Source of the DNA: an uncultured Collinsella sp.
GTDB lineage: Bacteria > Actinomycetota > Coriobacteriia > Coriobacteriales > Coriobacteriaceae
NCBI GenBank assembly: GCA_900550205.1
Contig: URRJ01000013.1
Span: 1-22,061 of the forward strand
Direction of reading: 5' to 3'
DNA: 22,061 nucleotides
In this document: positions 1 through 6,148 of the stretch, piece after piece
How the letters are laid out: every line of letters starts with the position of its first letter
Numbering within the stretch: the first letter of the stretch is position 1
Program-made: the position numbers and the translations under genes
The notes under the pieces: generated by a model
Databases searched by the model: none
What the model saw: only the letters and a program-made list of their open reading frames with translations
What the model was told of the DNA's origin: nothing

Positions 1-373
1 CGGCAAAGACATCTGCCACGGTGGCGGCACCGTCGAGCTTGTGGGCGTTGGCGCCAAAGGTGTTGGCGGTGATCACGTCACAGCCGGCCTCGACGTACTG
101 ACGCTGAATATCGGTAATGACCCGGGGCTCCTCAAAGTTGAGCAGCTCGGGCAGGGCGCCGGCCTTCATGCCGGCCGCCTGCAGCATGGTGCCCATGCCA
201 CCGTCGAACAGCAGGTGTCCCGTGCCCTCGATGGCGGCGCGCAGGCGATCGTCCTTAATGCGAAGGTCGTCGATGGTGCGCGTCTTGTAAACAGCGCCAT
301 TGCGGCGTGCGGCATCAACGGGCGCCGCCAGCGCGGCACCATCCAGATCATGAGTGATGAGCGGAGTAAACAT
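1..373 (-). CDS. metH: Methionine synthase, N-terminal homocysteine-binding part (partial)
   Basis: The frame opens with ATG at 373 and runs off the left edge, giving the first 124 residues. It shows the homocysteine S-methyltransferase barrel start: FDGGMGTMLQAAG at about residues 56-68 and YVEAGCDVITANTFGAN at about 93-109. In the family this domain binds zinc and homocysteine and accepts a methyl group from methylcobalamin. An AGGAG sits 8 bases before the ATG. About 55 residues precede the FDGG motif, longer than usual (roughly 15-20 in E. coli MetH), with no internal Met before it. It is the last visible gene of a metF - activation domain - metH operon, 10 bases after the previous stop. 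Assignment to MetH rather than a short stand-alone homocysteine methyltransferase rests on the neighbouring reactivation domain; the cobalamin domains would lie outside the window. Confidence 0.88.
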   Translation of the reverse strand, partial: MFTPLITHDLDGAALAAPVDAARRNGAVYKTRTIDDLRIKDDRLRAAIEGTGHLLFDGGMGTMLQAAGMKAGALPELLNFEEPRVITDIQRQYVEAGCDVITANTFGANAHKLDGAATVADVFA

Positions 374-383
374 CAATGAGCTC

Positions 384-1172
384 CTAATGGCTGGAATAGC
401 AGGTGGTGTGAGCGGCGCGGAAACGGCAGTGCTCGCGCATGCGGCAGATATTGCAGGTGGGGCGGCTCTGGGCGTCGTGAACCTCGCCATCAAACAGACC
501 AATCACCGCGGTCACGCTCTTGGTGGGCATGAGCAGGCTGGTTGGCGTGACGGTAAGCCCGATGAGCCGCGTGGCGTTGAGCGCATTCACGATCGAGCGC
601 TGCGCCGTAAGCGGGCAGTCGCCGTAGCCGGGGCTAAAGCGCCAGTTGCCGGCAAGCCCGTGGACGGCGGCCGCAGCCTTGACCTGCTGGTCCATCTGCT
701 CGACGGCGGCTTCTACATAGGCAGAGCATGCGGCGTCGAGCACGGCTCCCTCCAGGGGCTGCTGGGCTCCCGTGGTACGCAGGCGACGCTCGGCGTCCAT
801 GCCGAGGGTGCATGCCATGAGCGCGGCAAAGCGGGCGTCTTTGAGATGGCGATAGATATCGCGACCGCGCAGCTCAACGTTGGTGCCGATCAGACGGATG
901 CAAGGCTCTCCCTGCTCGTCCACGCCCGTGGCATCGACGGCAAACACGCGGCGCACGCCACGGGGCTCAATGTCTAGCTCCAGGCGCTCAACGACAAGCT
1001 CAATACGCTGCGCTAGCTCGGGTTCAATCTGCTGACCACCGTAGCCCAGATAGCGCAACATCTCGGCACGATCGACGCGGGGGCGATGGGCGGCATCGAT
1101 ACGATAAAGCGCCGGCGACGCAAGGTCGGCCGGCACTTCGACAAAAGCTGTATCGATGTGCGGTTTTTCCAT
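384..1172 (-). CDS. Stand-alone MetH reactivation (AdoMet-binding) domain protein
   Basis: This 262-residue protein matches the C-terminal activation domain of cobalamin-dependent methionine synthase, which binds S-adenosylmethionine and reductively remethylates inactive cob(II)alamin. The signature RFSPGYGDCPL is at about residues 178-188 and PTKSVTAVIGL at about 216-226. The C-terminus carries four cysteines (240, 243, 249, 258) in a CxxC-x5-C-x8-C arrangement that could bind metal or an Fe-S cluster; this is inference. In E. coli the domain is fused to MetH; here it is a separate gene, as in a number of other bacteria. Its ATG overlaps the metF stop in a TAATG junction, so translation is probably coupled. 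It lies directly upstream of the metH start, which fixes its partner. Confidence 0.85.
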   Translation of the reverse strand: MEKPHIDTAFVEVPADLASPALYRIDAAHRPRVDRAEMLRYLGYGGQQIEPELAQRIELVVERLELDIEPRGVRRVFAVDATGVDEQGEPCIRLIGTNVELRGRDIYRHLKDARFAALMACTLGMDAERRLRTTGAQQPLEGAVLDAACSAYVEAAVEQMDQQVKAAAAVHGLAGNWRFSPGYGDCPLTAQRSIVNALNATRLIGLTVTPTSLLMPTKSVTAVIGLFDGEVHDAQSRPTCNICRMREHCRFRAAHTTCYSSH

Positions 1173-2044
1173 TACCCCAGGCGCTCCATAATGGTTGCGG
1201 CGATTGCAGGACGATTCATAGTGTACAGGTGCAGACCGGCGGCGCCGTGCTCCTTAAGGTCGCAAAGCTGACGGGCAGCATAATCTACACCGGCTGCCTG
1301 CAGGCTCTCGGGATCGTTCTCGTACTTGGCGAGAATCTTGATGACGGGGGAGGGCAGCGATGCGCCGCACATAAAGACCATGCGGCTGATCTGCGACTTG
1401 CCCATAAACGGCATGATGCCTGCGGTAATGGGCACGGTGATACCGGCCTTGTCGGCAAGCTCGCGAAAACGGTAGAAGCACTCGTTATCAAAAAAGAGCT
1501 GCGTCACAAAGAAGCTCGCGCCGGCATCTTGCTTTTGCTTGAGGTGTTCGACCGAGACGTTGAGGTCCTCACAGGCAATGTGGCCCTCGGGGTAGGCTGC
1601 GGCGCCCACACAAAAGCCGGCGTCAACGAGCTCGGGGATGAGGTCGCGGGCGTAGGCGTAGTCCGAGGCGGGCTTGTCGTCCTCGGTCGCACCGGCGGGA
1701 AGATCACCGCGCAGAGCCAGGATGTTTTCAACGCCGGCGGTGCGATACTCGTCGATCTTGGCGGCGATATCGGCGTGCGAGCGGCCCACGCAGGTAAGGT
1801 GTGCCACCGAGGGTGTATCGAATTCGCTCGTAATCATATGCGCGATGGGGGCGGTGGTGGCACCGTTGCCCGAGCCGCCGGCCGAGCAGGTGACCGAGAC
1901 AAAGCTCGGCGAAAGCTTGCACAGATTGCCTGCCACCTCGCGAGCCGTGTCGAGGGTAAGCTCGCCCTTGGGCGGGAACATCTCAAACGAAACGGGTGCG
2001 GTACCCTGGGATGCTGCCTGCTTAAAAACCTCGTCGACGCGCAT
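1172..2044 (-). CDS. metF: 5,10-methylenetetrahydrofolate reductase
   Basis: MetF reduces methylene-THF to 5-methyl-THF, the methyl donor for methionine synthase, using FAD in a TIM barrel. The 290-residue length is normal for bacterial MetF. Visible family motifs are SFEMFPPK (about residues 19-26, with the catalytic-type Glu), VTCSAGGS (51-58), LRGDLP (about 111-116), AAYPEGH (148-154), FFVTQLFFDN (about 178-187) and GLHLYTMNR near the C-terminus. AAAGGAG lies 6 bases before the ATG. It is the first gene of the minus-strand methionine operon and overlaps the next start by one base. The region upstream shows no cobalamin or SAM riboswitch that I could recognise. Confidence 0.95.
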   Translation of the reverse strand: MRVDEVFKQAASQGTAPVSFEMFPPKGELTLDTAREVAGNLCKLSPSFVSVTCSAGGSGNGATTAPIAHMITSEFDTPSVAHLTCVGRSHADIAAKIDEYRTAGVENILALRGDLPAGATEDDKPASDYAYARDLIPELVDAGFCVGAAAYPEGHIACEDLNVSVEHLKQKQDAGASFFVTQLFFDNECFYRFRELADKAGITVPITAGIMPFMGKSQISRMVFMCGASLPSPVIKILAKYENDPESLQAAGVDYAARQLCDLKEHGAAGLHLYTMNRPAIAATIMERLG

Positions 2045-2315
2045 ATCGTGCTCCTTTAGATACTTAAATAGTGTGATGTGTTGTAAGGATTCTACAGCAC
2101 CACTGTGTCACGGTGGAGTTTCACTCGCTATTCGGGGATACCAATCAAAGATGCCTCGCTATCGACATTCCCTATAGCAGAGCGGTCAATCTAGGATGGG
2201 GCTATAAAGACTGGTATCTGATGCGAAATACCAGTTAATAGAGCCGCACCCCAAATTGACTACCCTTAAACCATGGGGAGAGGTCTGCAATTTATACAGT
2301 TGATTGGCTGTTGAG
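2045..2315. other. Divergent intergenic region between metF and glnN, left part
   Basis: No credible gene is seen. It holds an 8-bp perfect inverted repeat ACTGGTAT / ATACCAGT (2210-2217 and 2228-2235, 10-nt loop) and a weaker one, CCAC / GTGG, near 2100. TTGATTGG occurs at 2300-2307 (plus), again at 2348-2355 (plus), and once on the minus strand at 2141-2148. The promoters of both operons must lie here or just to the right, but I could not assign convincing -35/-10 pairs. Confidence 0.5.
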
Positions 2316-2450
2316 GGCGGCAACGCCGCCGCGATGCGGTAACCTCATTGATTGGTTTCGTGACAGCAACATAACGGTAATGTTGCGGAAACACGACGAG
2401 CCTAATCTATGACTCGTTCGTTAGTAATCAACACCGCTTCTCACGCGGTG
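2316..2450 (+). promoter_or_regulatory. Structured leader of glnN: three successive hairpins
   Basis: Three perfect inverted repeats precede the glnN ribosome-binding site: GGCGGC-AAC-GCCGCC (2316-2330), GCAACAT-N7-ATGTTGC (2366-2386) and CACCGC-N7-GCGGTG (2432-2450). The last ends 10 bases before the GGGAG Shine-Dalgarno at 2461. They could be RNA structures in the 5' UTR or protein-binding sites near the promoter. None is followed by a T-run, so they are not simple terminators. Function is unknown; nitrogen-responsive control is a guess from the downstream gene. Confidence 0.5.
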
Positions 2451-2471
2451 CCGATACGAAGGGAGTTCCGT

Positions 2472-4559
2472 ATGGCCGAACTTACTGACCGCTTCGGGAC
2501 CATGGTGTTCTCTGAGGAAGTCATGAAGGACTACCTCCCCAAGGACATTTGGAAGCGCCTTGCTGCAACCCTCGAGGACGGTGAGCCGCTCGACCTGGAT
2601 GTGGCCAACGCCGTTGCCCACGCCATGAAGGTCTGGGCCATCTCCAAGGGCGCGACGCACTACGCGCACTGGTTCCAGCCGCTTTCGGGCATTACTTCCG
2701 AGAAGCACGACAGCTTCCTGGAGCCCAACCACGACGGCACCGCCATTACCAAGTTTACGGGCAAGAACCTCATCCAGGGCGAGCCGGACGCCTCCAGCTT
2801 CCCCAACGGCGGCCTGCGTGCCACCTTCGAGGCCCGTGGCTACACCGCTTGGGATCCCACCAGCCCCGCCTTTATCAAGGACGATGTCCTGTGCATCCCC
2901 ACGGCTTTCTGCTCCTACACGGGCGAGGCCCTGGACAAGAAGACCCCGCTGCTGCGCTCCATGACCGCGCTCTCGCGTGAGTCCAAGCGCGTTTTGGCGC
3001 TATTTGGCAAGACCCCCAAGAAGGTCGTTCCTTCCGTGGGCGACGAGCAGGAGTACTTCCTGATCAAGAAGGACGCTTACCGCAAGCGCAAGGACCTGGT
3101 CATCACCGGCCGCACTCTCTTTGGTGCTGCTCCCTGCAAGGGCCAGGAGCTCGAGGAGCACTACTTTGGCGCTATCCGCCCCACCGTCTCGGCCTATATG
3201 AAGGATCTGGACGATGAACTGTGGGCGCTTGGCATTCCCGCCAAGACCAAGCACAACGAGGTCGCTCCCTGCCAGCATGAGCTCGCCCCCGTCTACGGCG
3301 AGGTCAACGAGGCCATCGACCAGAATCTGGTCATGATGGAGAAGATGAAGCTCATTGCCTCCCGCCACGACCTGGTCTGCCTGCTGCACGAGAAGCCTTT
3401 CGAGGGCATCAACGGTTCGGGCAAGCACAACAACTGGTCGCTTGGCACCGAGTCCGAGAATCTGCTCGATCCGGGCGACACCCCGCTCGACAACCTGCAG
3501 TTCATCGTCTTCCTCACCGCGGTGATCGAGGCCGTCGATAACTATCAGGAGCTCCTGCGTGCCTCCGTTGCCTCGGCCGGCAACGACCATCGTCTGGGCG
3601 CCAACGAGGCTCCTCCAGCGATTATGTCCATCTTCCTGGGCGACCAGCTTACCGAGGTCGTCGAGAAGATCATCGATGGCAAGGCTTCCGTCCATGCCAC
3701 GCGCGGCGTGCTCGACCTGGGCGCCGATACCCTGCCCAAGCTGATGCAGGACAACACCGATCGCAACCGCACCTCCCCGTTTGCCTTCACCGGCAACAAG
3801 TTCGAGTTCCGTGCCTGCGGCTCCGAGCAGAACGTCTCCGACTCCAACTTGGTGCTCGATGCCGCCGTGGCCAAGTCGCTCAAGTCCTTCGCCGACGCGC
3901 TTGAGGGTACGCCCGAGGATAAGTTCCAGGACGCCGCGCTTGAGTACTGCAAGAAGGTACTGACCGATCACCAGCGCATCCTGTTCTCCGGCGACGGTTA
4001 CTCCGACGAGTGGCCCGTCGAGGCCGAGAAGCGCGGCCTTGCCAACAACAAGACCACGGCCGACGCCCTGCCCGCCTTTGTTTCCGATAAGGCCATCGCG
4101 CTCTTTGAGGAGACGGGTGTCCTGACCAAGGCCGAGGCCCAGTGCCGCTACGACTGCAAACTCGAGAAGTACAACAAGCTCATGAACATCGAGGCTACCA
4201 CGATGGTTCGCGAGGCGCGTCGTACCTATCGCCCGGTCATTACCGCCTATGCCACCAAGGTCGCTAAGGGCCTTGAGACTATTCGTGCCGCCGGTGCCGA
4301 GGCCGCCATGCAGTGCGAGCAGAACACGCTCAACAAGCTCTGCAACGGTATCACCGCCATCAACGACTCCATCAAGGCGCTCGACGCCGTACATCAGAAG
4401 GCCGAAGCTCTCGATGGTCAGGAGCAGGCCAATGCGTATGCACACGAGGTCGTTCCCGCTATGGATACGCTACGCGCCGCCGTGGATGCAATGGAGGAGA
4501 TCGTGGCCGCCGACTACTGGCCGGTTCCGACCTACGACGACATCCTGTTCTACGTGTAG
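2472..4559 (+). CDS. glnN: Type III glutamine synthetase (GlnN)
   Basis: Glutamine synthetase makes glutamine from glutamate, ammonia and ATP. The 695-residue length and motifs mark the large type III (GSIII) class, not the 450-residue type I. Counting from the chosen start, visible blocks are EQEYFLIKK (about 192-200, metal/glutamate site), NEVAPCQHE (about 262-270), NGSGKHNNWSLG (about 314-325, ATP/ammonia region), RLGANEAPPAI (about 375-385) and NRTSPFAFTGNKFEFRACGS (after 430). The start at 2472 has GGGAG 6 bases upstream and yields the usual MAELTDRFG N-terminus; an in-frame ATG at 2409 has no ribosome site and crosses a hairpin. Codon use is strongly biased to C/G-ending codons, suggesting high expression. 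It is monocistronic, with a strong terminator and a structured leader. Confidence 0.95.
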   Translation: MAELTDRFGTMVFSEEVMKDYLPKDIWKRLAATLEDGEPLDLDVANAVAHAMKVWAISKGATHYAHWFQPLSGITSEKHDSFLEPNHDGTAITKFTGKNLIQGEPDASSFPNGGLRATFEARGYTAWDPTSPAFIKDDVLCIPTAFCSYTGEALDKKTPLLRSMTALSRESKRVLALFGKTPKKVVPSVGDEQEYFLIKKDAYRKRKDLVITGRTLFGAAPCKGQELEEHYFGAIRPTVSAYMKDLDDELWALGIPAKTKHNEVAPCQHELAPVYGEVNEAIDQNLVMMEKMKLIASRHDLVCLLHEKPFEGINGSGKHNNWSLGTESENLLDPGDTPLDNLQFIVFLTAVIEAVDNYQELLRASVASAGNDHRLGANEAPPAIMSIFLGDQLTEVVEKIIDGKASVHATRGVLDLGADTLPKLMQDNTDRNRTSPFAFTGNKFEFRACGSEQNVSDSNLVLDAAVAKSLKSFADALEGTPEDKFQDAALEYCKKVLTDHQRILFSGDGYSDEWPVEAEKRGLANNKTTADALPAFVSDKAIALFEETGVLTKAEAQCRYDCKLEKYNKLMNIEATTMVREARRTYRPVITAYATKVAKGLETIRAAGAEAAMQCEQNTLNKLCNGITAINDSIKALDAVHQKAEALDGQEQANAYAHEVVPAMDTLRAAVDAMEEIVAADYWPVPTYDDILFYV

Positions 4560-4589
4560 AGCGTAACTGAAATATCGTCACGGTATTGA

Positions 4590-4623
4590 GCCGGGGTCCG
4601 CATCGCGCGGGCCCCGGCTTTTT
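4590..4623 (+). terminator. Rho-independent terminator of glnN
   Basis: A near-perfect stem pairs GCCGGGG (after 4588) with CCCCGGC, with further CCGC/GCGG pairing inside, followed by TTTTT. It starts 30 bases after the glnN stop. Confidence 0.93.
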
Positions 4624-4672
4624 GATTACGGGCTTTAGCCTGTGCGGGGCGCGCAGCGCGCCGCATCAGAAA

Positions 4673-4691
4673 CCACCCGCTATGCGGGTGG
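4673..4691 (+). repeat. Left-end hairpin of the IS200/IS605 element
   Basis: An 8-bp perfect stem CCACCCGC / GCGGGTGG with a TAT loop. It mirrors the CCACCCC hairpin at the other side of tnpA, as expected for the structures TnpA binds. Confidence 0.75.
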
Positions 4692-4782
4692 GGCCAAACG
4701 GCTTTACAAAGCCGCCCCCTCGCCGGACACTTGCGATTGTTCAGGCCGCAAGGAATCCGAGTCGAGAGGGCGGTGGTGGCGT

Positions 4783-5253
4783 ATGGCCCAGAAGGCCTAC
4801 AGCCTGTCGCACACGAAGTGGATGTGCAAGTACCACGTCGTGTTCACGCCGAAGTATAGGCGCAAAGTCATCTACAACCAAATAAGGTCCGACCTTGGGG
4901 AGATCTTCAGGAAACTCTGCCAGTACAAGGGGATAGAGATCATCGAGGGGCACCTGATGCCCGACCACGTCCACATGCTGCTGGCGATACCGCCGAAGTA
5001 CAGCGTATCGAGCGTGATGGGCTACCTGAAGGGGAAGAGCTCGCTGATGATATTCGACAAGCACGCGAACATGAAGTACAAGTTCGGCAACAGGAAGTTC
5101 TGGGCCGAGGGCTACTACGTGTCCACCGTCGGCCTGAACGAGGCCACCATTGCGAAGTACATCCGGGAGCAGGAGAAGGCCGACATCGCGATCGACCGGC
5201 TGAGCGTCAAGGAGTACGAGGACCCCTTCGATAGGGGGCCGGGGCGTAAATAG
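4783..5253 (+). CDS. tnpA: IS200/IS605-type Y1 transposase TnpA
   Basis: TnpA is a small HUH/Y1 nuclease that excises and inserts the element as single-stranded DNA. The 156-residue length is normal. The core reads CKYHVVFTPKYRRKVIY (about 15-31), then MPDHVHMLL with the metal-binding His62 and His64, then YYVSTVGLNEATIAKYIREQ (111-130) holding the probable catalytic Tyr126. All three elements are present, so the gene looks intact. The start at 4783 gives the usual SLSHTKW N-terminus; upstream is only a weak GAGAGGGCGG. The long open frame to 4642 is GC-rich and overlaps the left-end hairpin, so I do not use it. Confidence 0.93.
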   Translation: MAQKAYSLSHTKWMCKYHVVFTPKYRRKVIYNQIRSDLGEIFRKLCQYKGIEIIEGHLMPDHVHMLLAIPPKYSVSSVMGYLKGKSSLMIFDKHANMKYKFGNRKFWAEGYYVSTVGLNEATIAKYIREQEKADIAIDRLSVKEYEDPFDRGPGRK

Positions 5254-5362
5254 CGCCGGTTTGACCGGCCCGTCACGGGTCAATCCGCAGTGCGGCCCGA
5301 ACCCCGTGAGGGCCGGCGCCTTTAGACGCGTGCCGGAAATCCAAGGGTTATACCCTAAGAGC
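5254..5362 (+). other. Structured 3' non-coding segment of the IS200 element
   Basis: Between the tnpA stop and the right hairpin lies sequence able to fold extensively: GCGCCGG just after the stop can pair with CCGGCGC near 5320, with inner GGCCC/GGGCC pairing, and AGGGT-TAT-ACCCT follows near 5345. It has no T-run of its own. It may be part of the element's right end or an element-encoded RNA; I cannot tell which. Confidence 0.4.
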
Positions 5363-5388
5363 AAACCACCCCTTTTAGGGGTGGTTTT
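5363..5388 (+). repeat. Right-end hairpin of the IS element, also terminator-like
   Basis: A 10-bp perfect stem AAACCACCCC / GGGGTGGTTT with loop TTTTA, continuing TTTTGATT. It fits the right-end recognition hairpin and would also act as a bidirectional terminator isolating tnpA. Confidence 0.75.
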
Positions 5389-5439
5389 GATTGCGAAGGA
5401 CGCTTTGAAGCCCGTTTTGCCGCCGATTTGCCTAGGTAT

Positions 5440-5674
5440 AAGGGGCTGTGGGCAAAAAACGTCAAATATGAGTACTGTCATAAGTCCTGTAGCATTATTC
5501 ATTTGCAAAATATACAGTGTTACGCAACATATGTCCAAGTACTTAGCCGATAAACGTCTGCAATTCCTCCGCCGTAGGACGCCTGACGTCTAAATCGCCT
5601 TCTGAAGGCGTGAAATCGCTGTTACTAAAATGGTAACAGTACTCATATTTGCTATTTTTTGCCCAAGGCCCCTT
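5440..5674. mobile_element. MITE-like 235-bp element with 39-bp terminal inverted repeats
   Basis: The left arm 5440-5478 and the reverse complement of 5636-5674 agree at 34 of 39 bases: both read AAGGGGC, two variable bases, TGGGCAAAAAA, three variable bases, then CAAATATGAGTACTGT. The interior is AT-richer than the flanks, carries no gene, and holds a perfect palindrome CGCCTTC-T-GAAGGCG (5596-5610) and TGTTAC/GTAACA next to the right arm (about 5620-5637). Size, symmetry and lack of coding capacity fit a miniature inverted-repeat transposable element. No clear target duplication is visible in the flanks, so the true ends may differ by a few bases. Confidence 0.75.
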
Positions 5675-5697
5675 GGATGACAGTGTGATTTAATGCC

Positions 5698-5723
5698 CTC
5701 GGGGTTCGAATCCCGGCGTTGGA
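5698..5723 (+). pseudogene. tRNA 3'-end remnant (T arm plus acceptor strand)
   Basis: CGGGG-TTCGAAT-CCCGG followed by CGTTGGAG looks like the T arm and 3' acceptor strand of a tRNA. One T-stem pair is a G-G mismatch, no CCA follows, and no matching TCCAACG acceptor strand, D arm or anticodon arm lies upstream, where the MITE-like element ends. It is not a copy of the tRNA-Glu 3' end. It could be a tRNA gene broken by the MITE or an old integration scar. Confidence 0.45.
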
Positions 5724-5727
5724 GAAG

Positions 5728-5761
5728 AAAAAAGCCCGTCACCACAGGGGTAACGGGCTTC
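5728..5761 (-). terminator. Rho-independent terminator of tRNA-Glu
   Basis: Read on the minus strand, AAGCCCGT pairs with ACGGGCTT, followed by TTTTTTCTTC. It starts 10 bases past the tRNA-Glu 3' end. Confidence 0.92.
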
Positions 5762-5771
5762 TCGATCTAAA

Positions 5772-5848
5772 TGGTGCCCCCAGCGGGATTCGAACCCGCG
5801 ATATCCACCTTGAAAGGGTGGCGTCCTTGGCCGCTAGACGATGGGGAC
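5772..5848 (-). tRNA. tRNA-Glu (anticodon TTC)
   Basis: The minus strand folds as a complete tRNA: acceptor GTCCCCA pairs with TGGGGGC (one U-G), the anticodon stem CCACC/GGTGG holds loop CTTTCAA with anticodon TTC (reads GAA), and the T arm is GCGGG-TTCGAAT-CCCGC. Discriminator A and an encoded CCA end the gene at 5772. A TATACT -10 box lies 10 bases upstream and a terminator directly downstream, so it is a single-gene unit. Confidence 0.97.
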
Positions 5849-5858
5849 AGCGGGAAAG

Positions 5859-5864
5859 AGTATA
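5859..5864 (-). promoter_or_regulatory. -10 box of the tRNA-Glu promoter
   Basis: TATACT on the minus strand, preceded by TGC, 10 bases before the tRNA 5' end. The -35 region is poor, so it may rely on the extended -10. Confidence 0.6.
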
Positions 5865-5904
5865 GCAGACTTTTTTGCCGGCGCGTATATCGTTGGCAAA
5901 CTGG

Positions 5905-5920
5905 AAAACCACCACAAAGG
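5905..5920 (-). repeat. Copy of the terminator-arm repeat
   Basis: The 16-mer AAAACCACCACAAAGG (plus-strand reading) recurs exactly at 6105-6120, 200 bases away. Here it is an orphan arm without the pairing partner found at the other copy. Confidence 0.8.
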
Positions 5921-5949
5921 AGCTGGCCCTCTCCCCCCGATCTTCAAAA

Positions 5950-6086
5950 ATCTCAATCTGTAACATCTGGGCGGGCAAATCGGCTCTATCTGTTACAGAT
6001 CGAGACAGACGGCGGGCGTCGGGACGAACATCTCAATCTGTAACAGTAAGACGACTTTTAACGGTCTAAATGTTACAGATCGAGAC
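5950..6086. repeat. Four-site alternating repeat island (BIME-like)
   Basis: ATCTCAATCTGTAACA occurs at 5950-5965 and 6030-6045; its near-exact reverse complement, TGTTACAGATCGAGAC, occurs at 5991-6006 and 6071-6086. The boxes start at 5951, 5991, 6031 and 6071, exactly 40 bases apart, with different 24-25 base spacers between. Each box is a full or partial version of the palindrome ATCTGT-W-ACAGAT, perfect at 5988-6000. Alternating orientation recalls bacterial interspersed mosaic elements; an operator array is another possibility. The island lies between the murT-gatD terminator and the tRNA-Glu promoter. Confidence 0.75.
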
Positions 6087-6104
6087 AAACTACCGTGGCT
6101 GGTC

Positions 6105-6141
6105 AAAACCACCACAAAGGTGCCTGTACCCTTTGTGGTGG
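6105..6141 (-). terminator. Terminator of the TPR - murT-gatD operon
   Basis: CCACCACAAAGG (6109-6120) and CCTTTGTGGTGG (6130-6141) form a perfect 12-bp stem with a 9-nt loop. On the minus strand TTTT follows at once. It begins 8 bases past the stop of the MurT-GatD gene. Confidence 0.88.
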
Positions 6142-6148
6142 CGGGGCG

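Larger units (their letters stand above)
4640..5395 (+). mobile_element. IS200/IS605-family insertion sequence (tnpA only)
   Basis: About 750 bp carry one Y1 transposase gene between two subterminal hairpins of matching type: AAACCACCCGC...GCGGGTGG on the left (4670-4691) and AAACCACCCC...GGGGTGGTTT on the right (5363-5387). Such elements have no terminal inverted repeats and recognise imperfect subterminal hairpins as single strands. An extra perfect hairpin, GGCGCGC-A-GCGCGCC, sits further out on the left (4648-4662). No tnpB gene is present. The exact ends are uncertain because this family makes no target duplication; it lies just past the glnN terminator T-run (TTTTTGATT), and a similar TTTTGATT follows the right hairpin, which might mark the cleavage sites. 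Confidence 0.85.

Noticed and set aside
2045..2471. Cobalamin or SAM riboswitch before metF
   Set aside because: I could not find the conserved core boxes of either class on the minus strand; only simple inverted repeats are present.
2409..2471. Upstream ATG start for glnN adding 21 residues
   Set aside because: No ribosome site, it runs through a hairpin, and the start at 2472 has GGGAG and the family N-terminus.
3000..4445. Long minus-strand open frame (481 codons) inside glnN
   Set aside because: It is antisense to a certain gene, with low-complexity Leu/Val/Gly composition typical of GC-rich shadows.
4640..5395. tnpB or omega-RNA system associated with the IS element
   Set aside because: No tnpB frame is present on either strand; the structured segment after tnpA is too short and unsupported to call an omega RNA.
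5261..5593. Plus-strand open frame across the IS right end and into the MITE-like element
   Set aside because: It crosses two unrelated mobile elements and has no ribosome site or recognisable domain.
5950..6086. CRISPR array
   Set aside because: The repeats are 15-16 bases, alternate in orientation and number only four; no cas gene is near.
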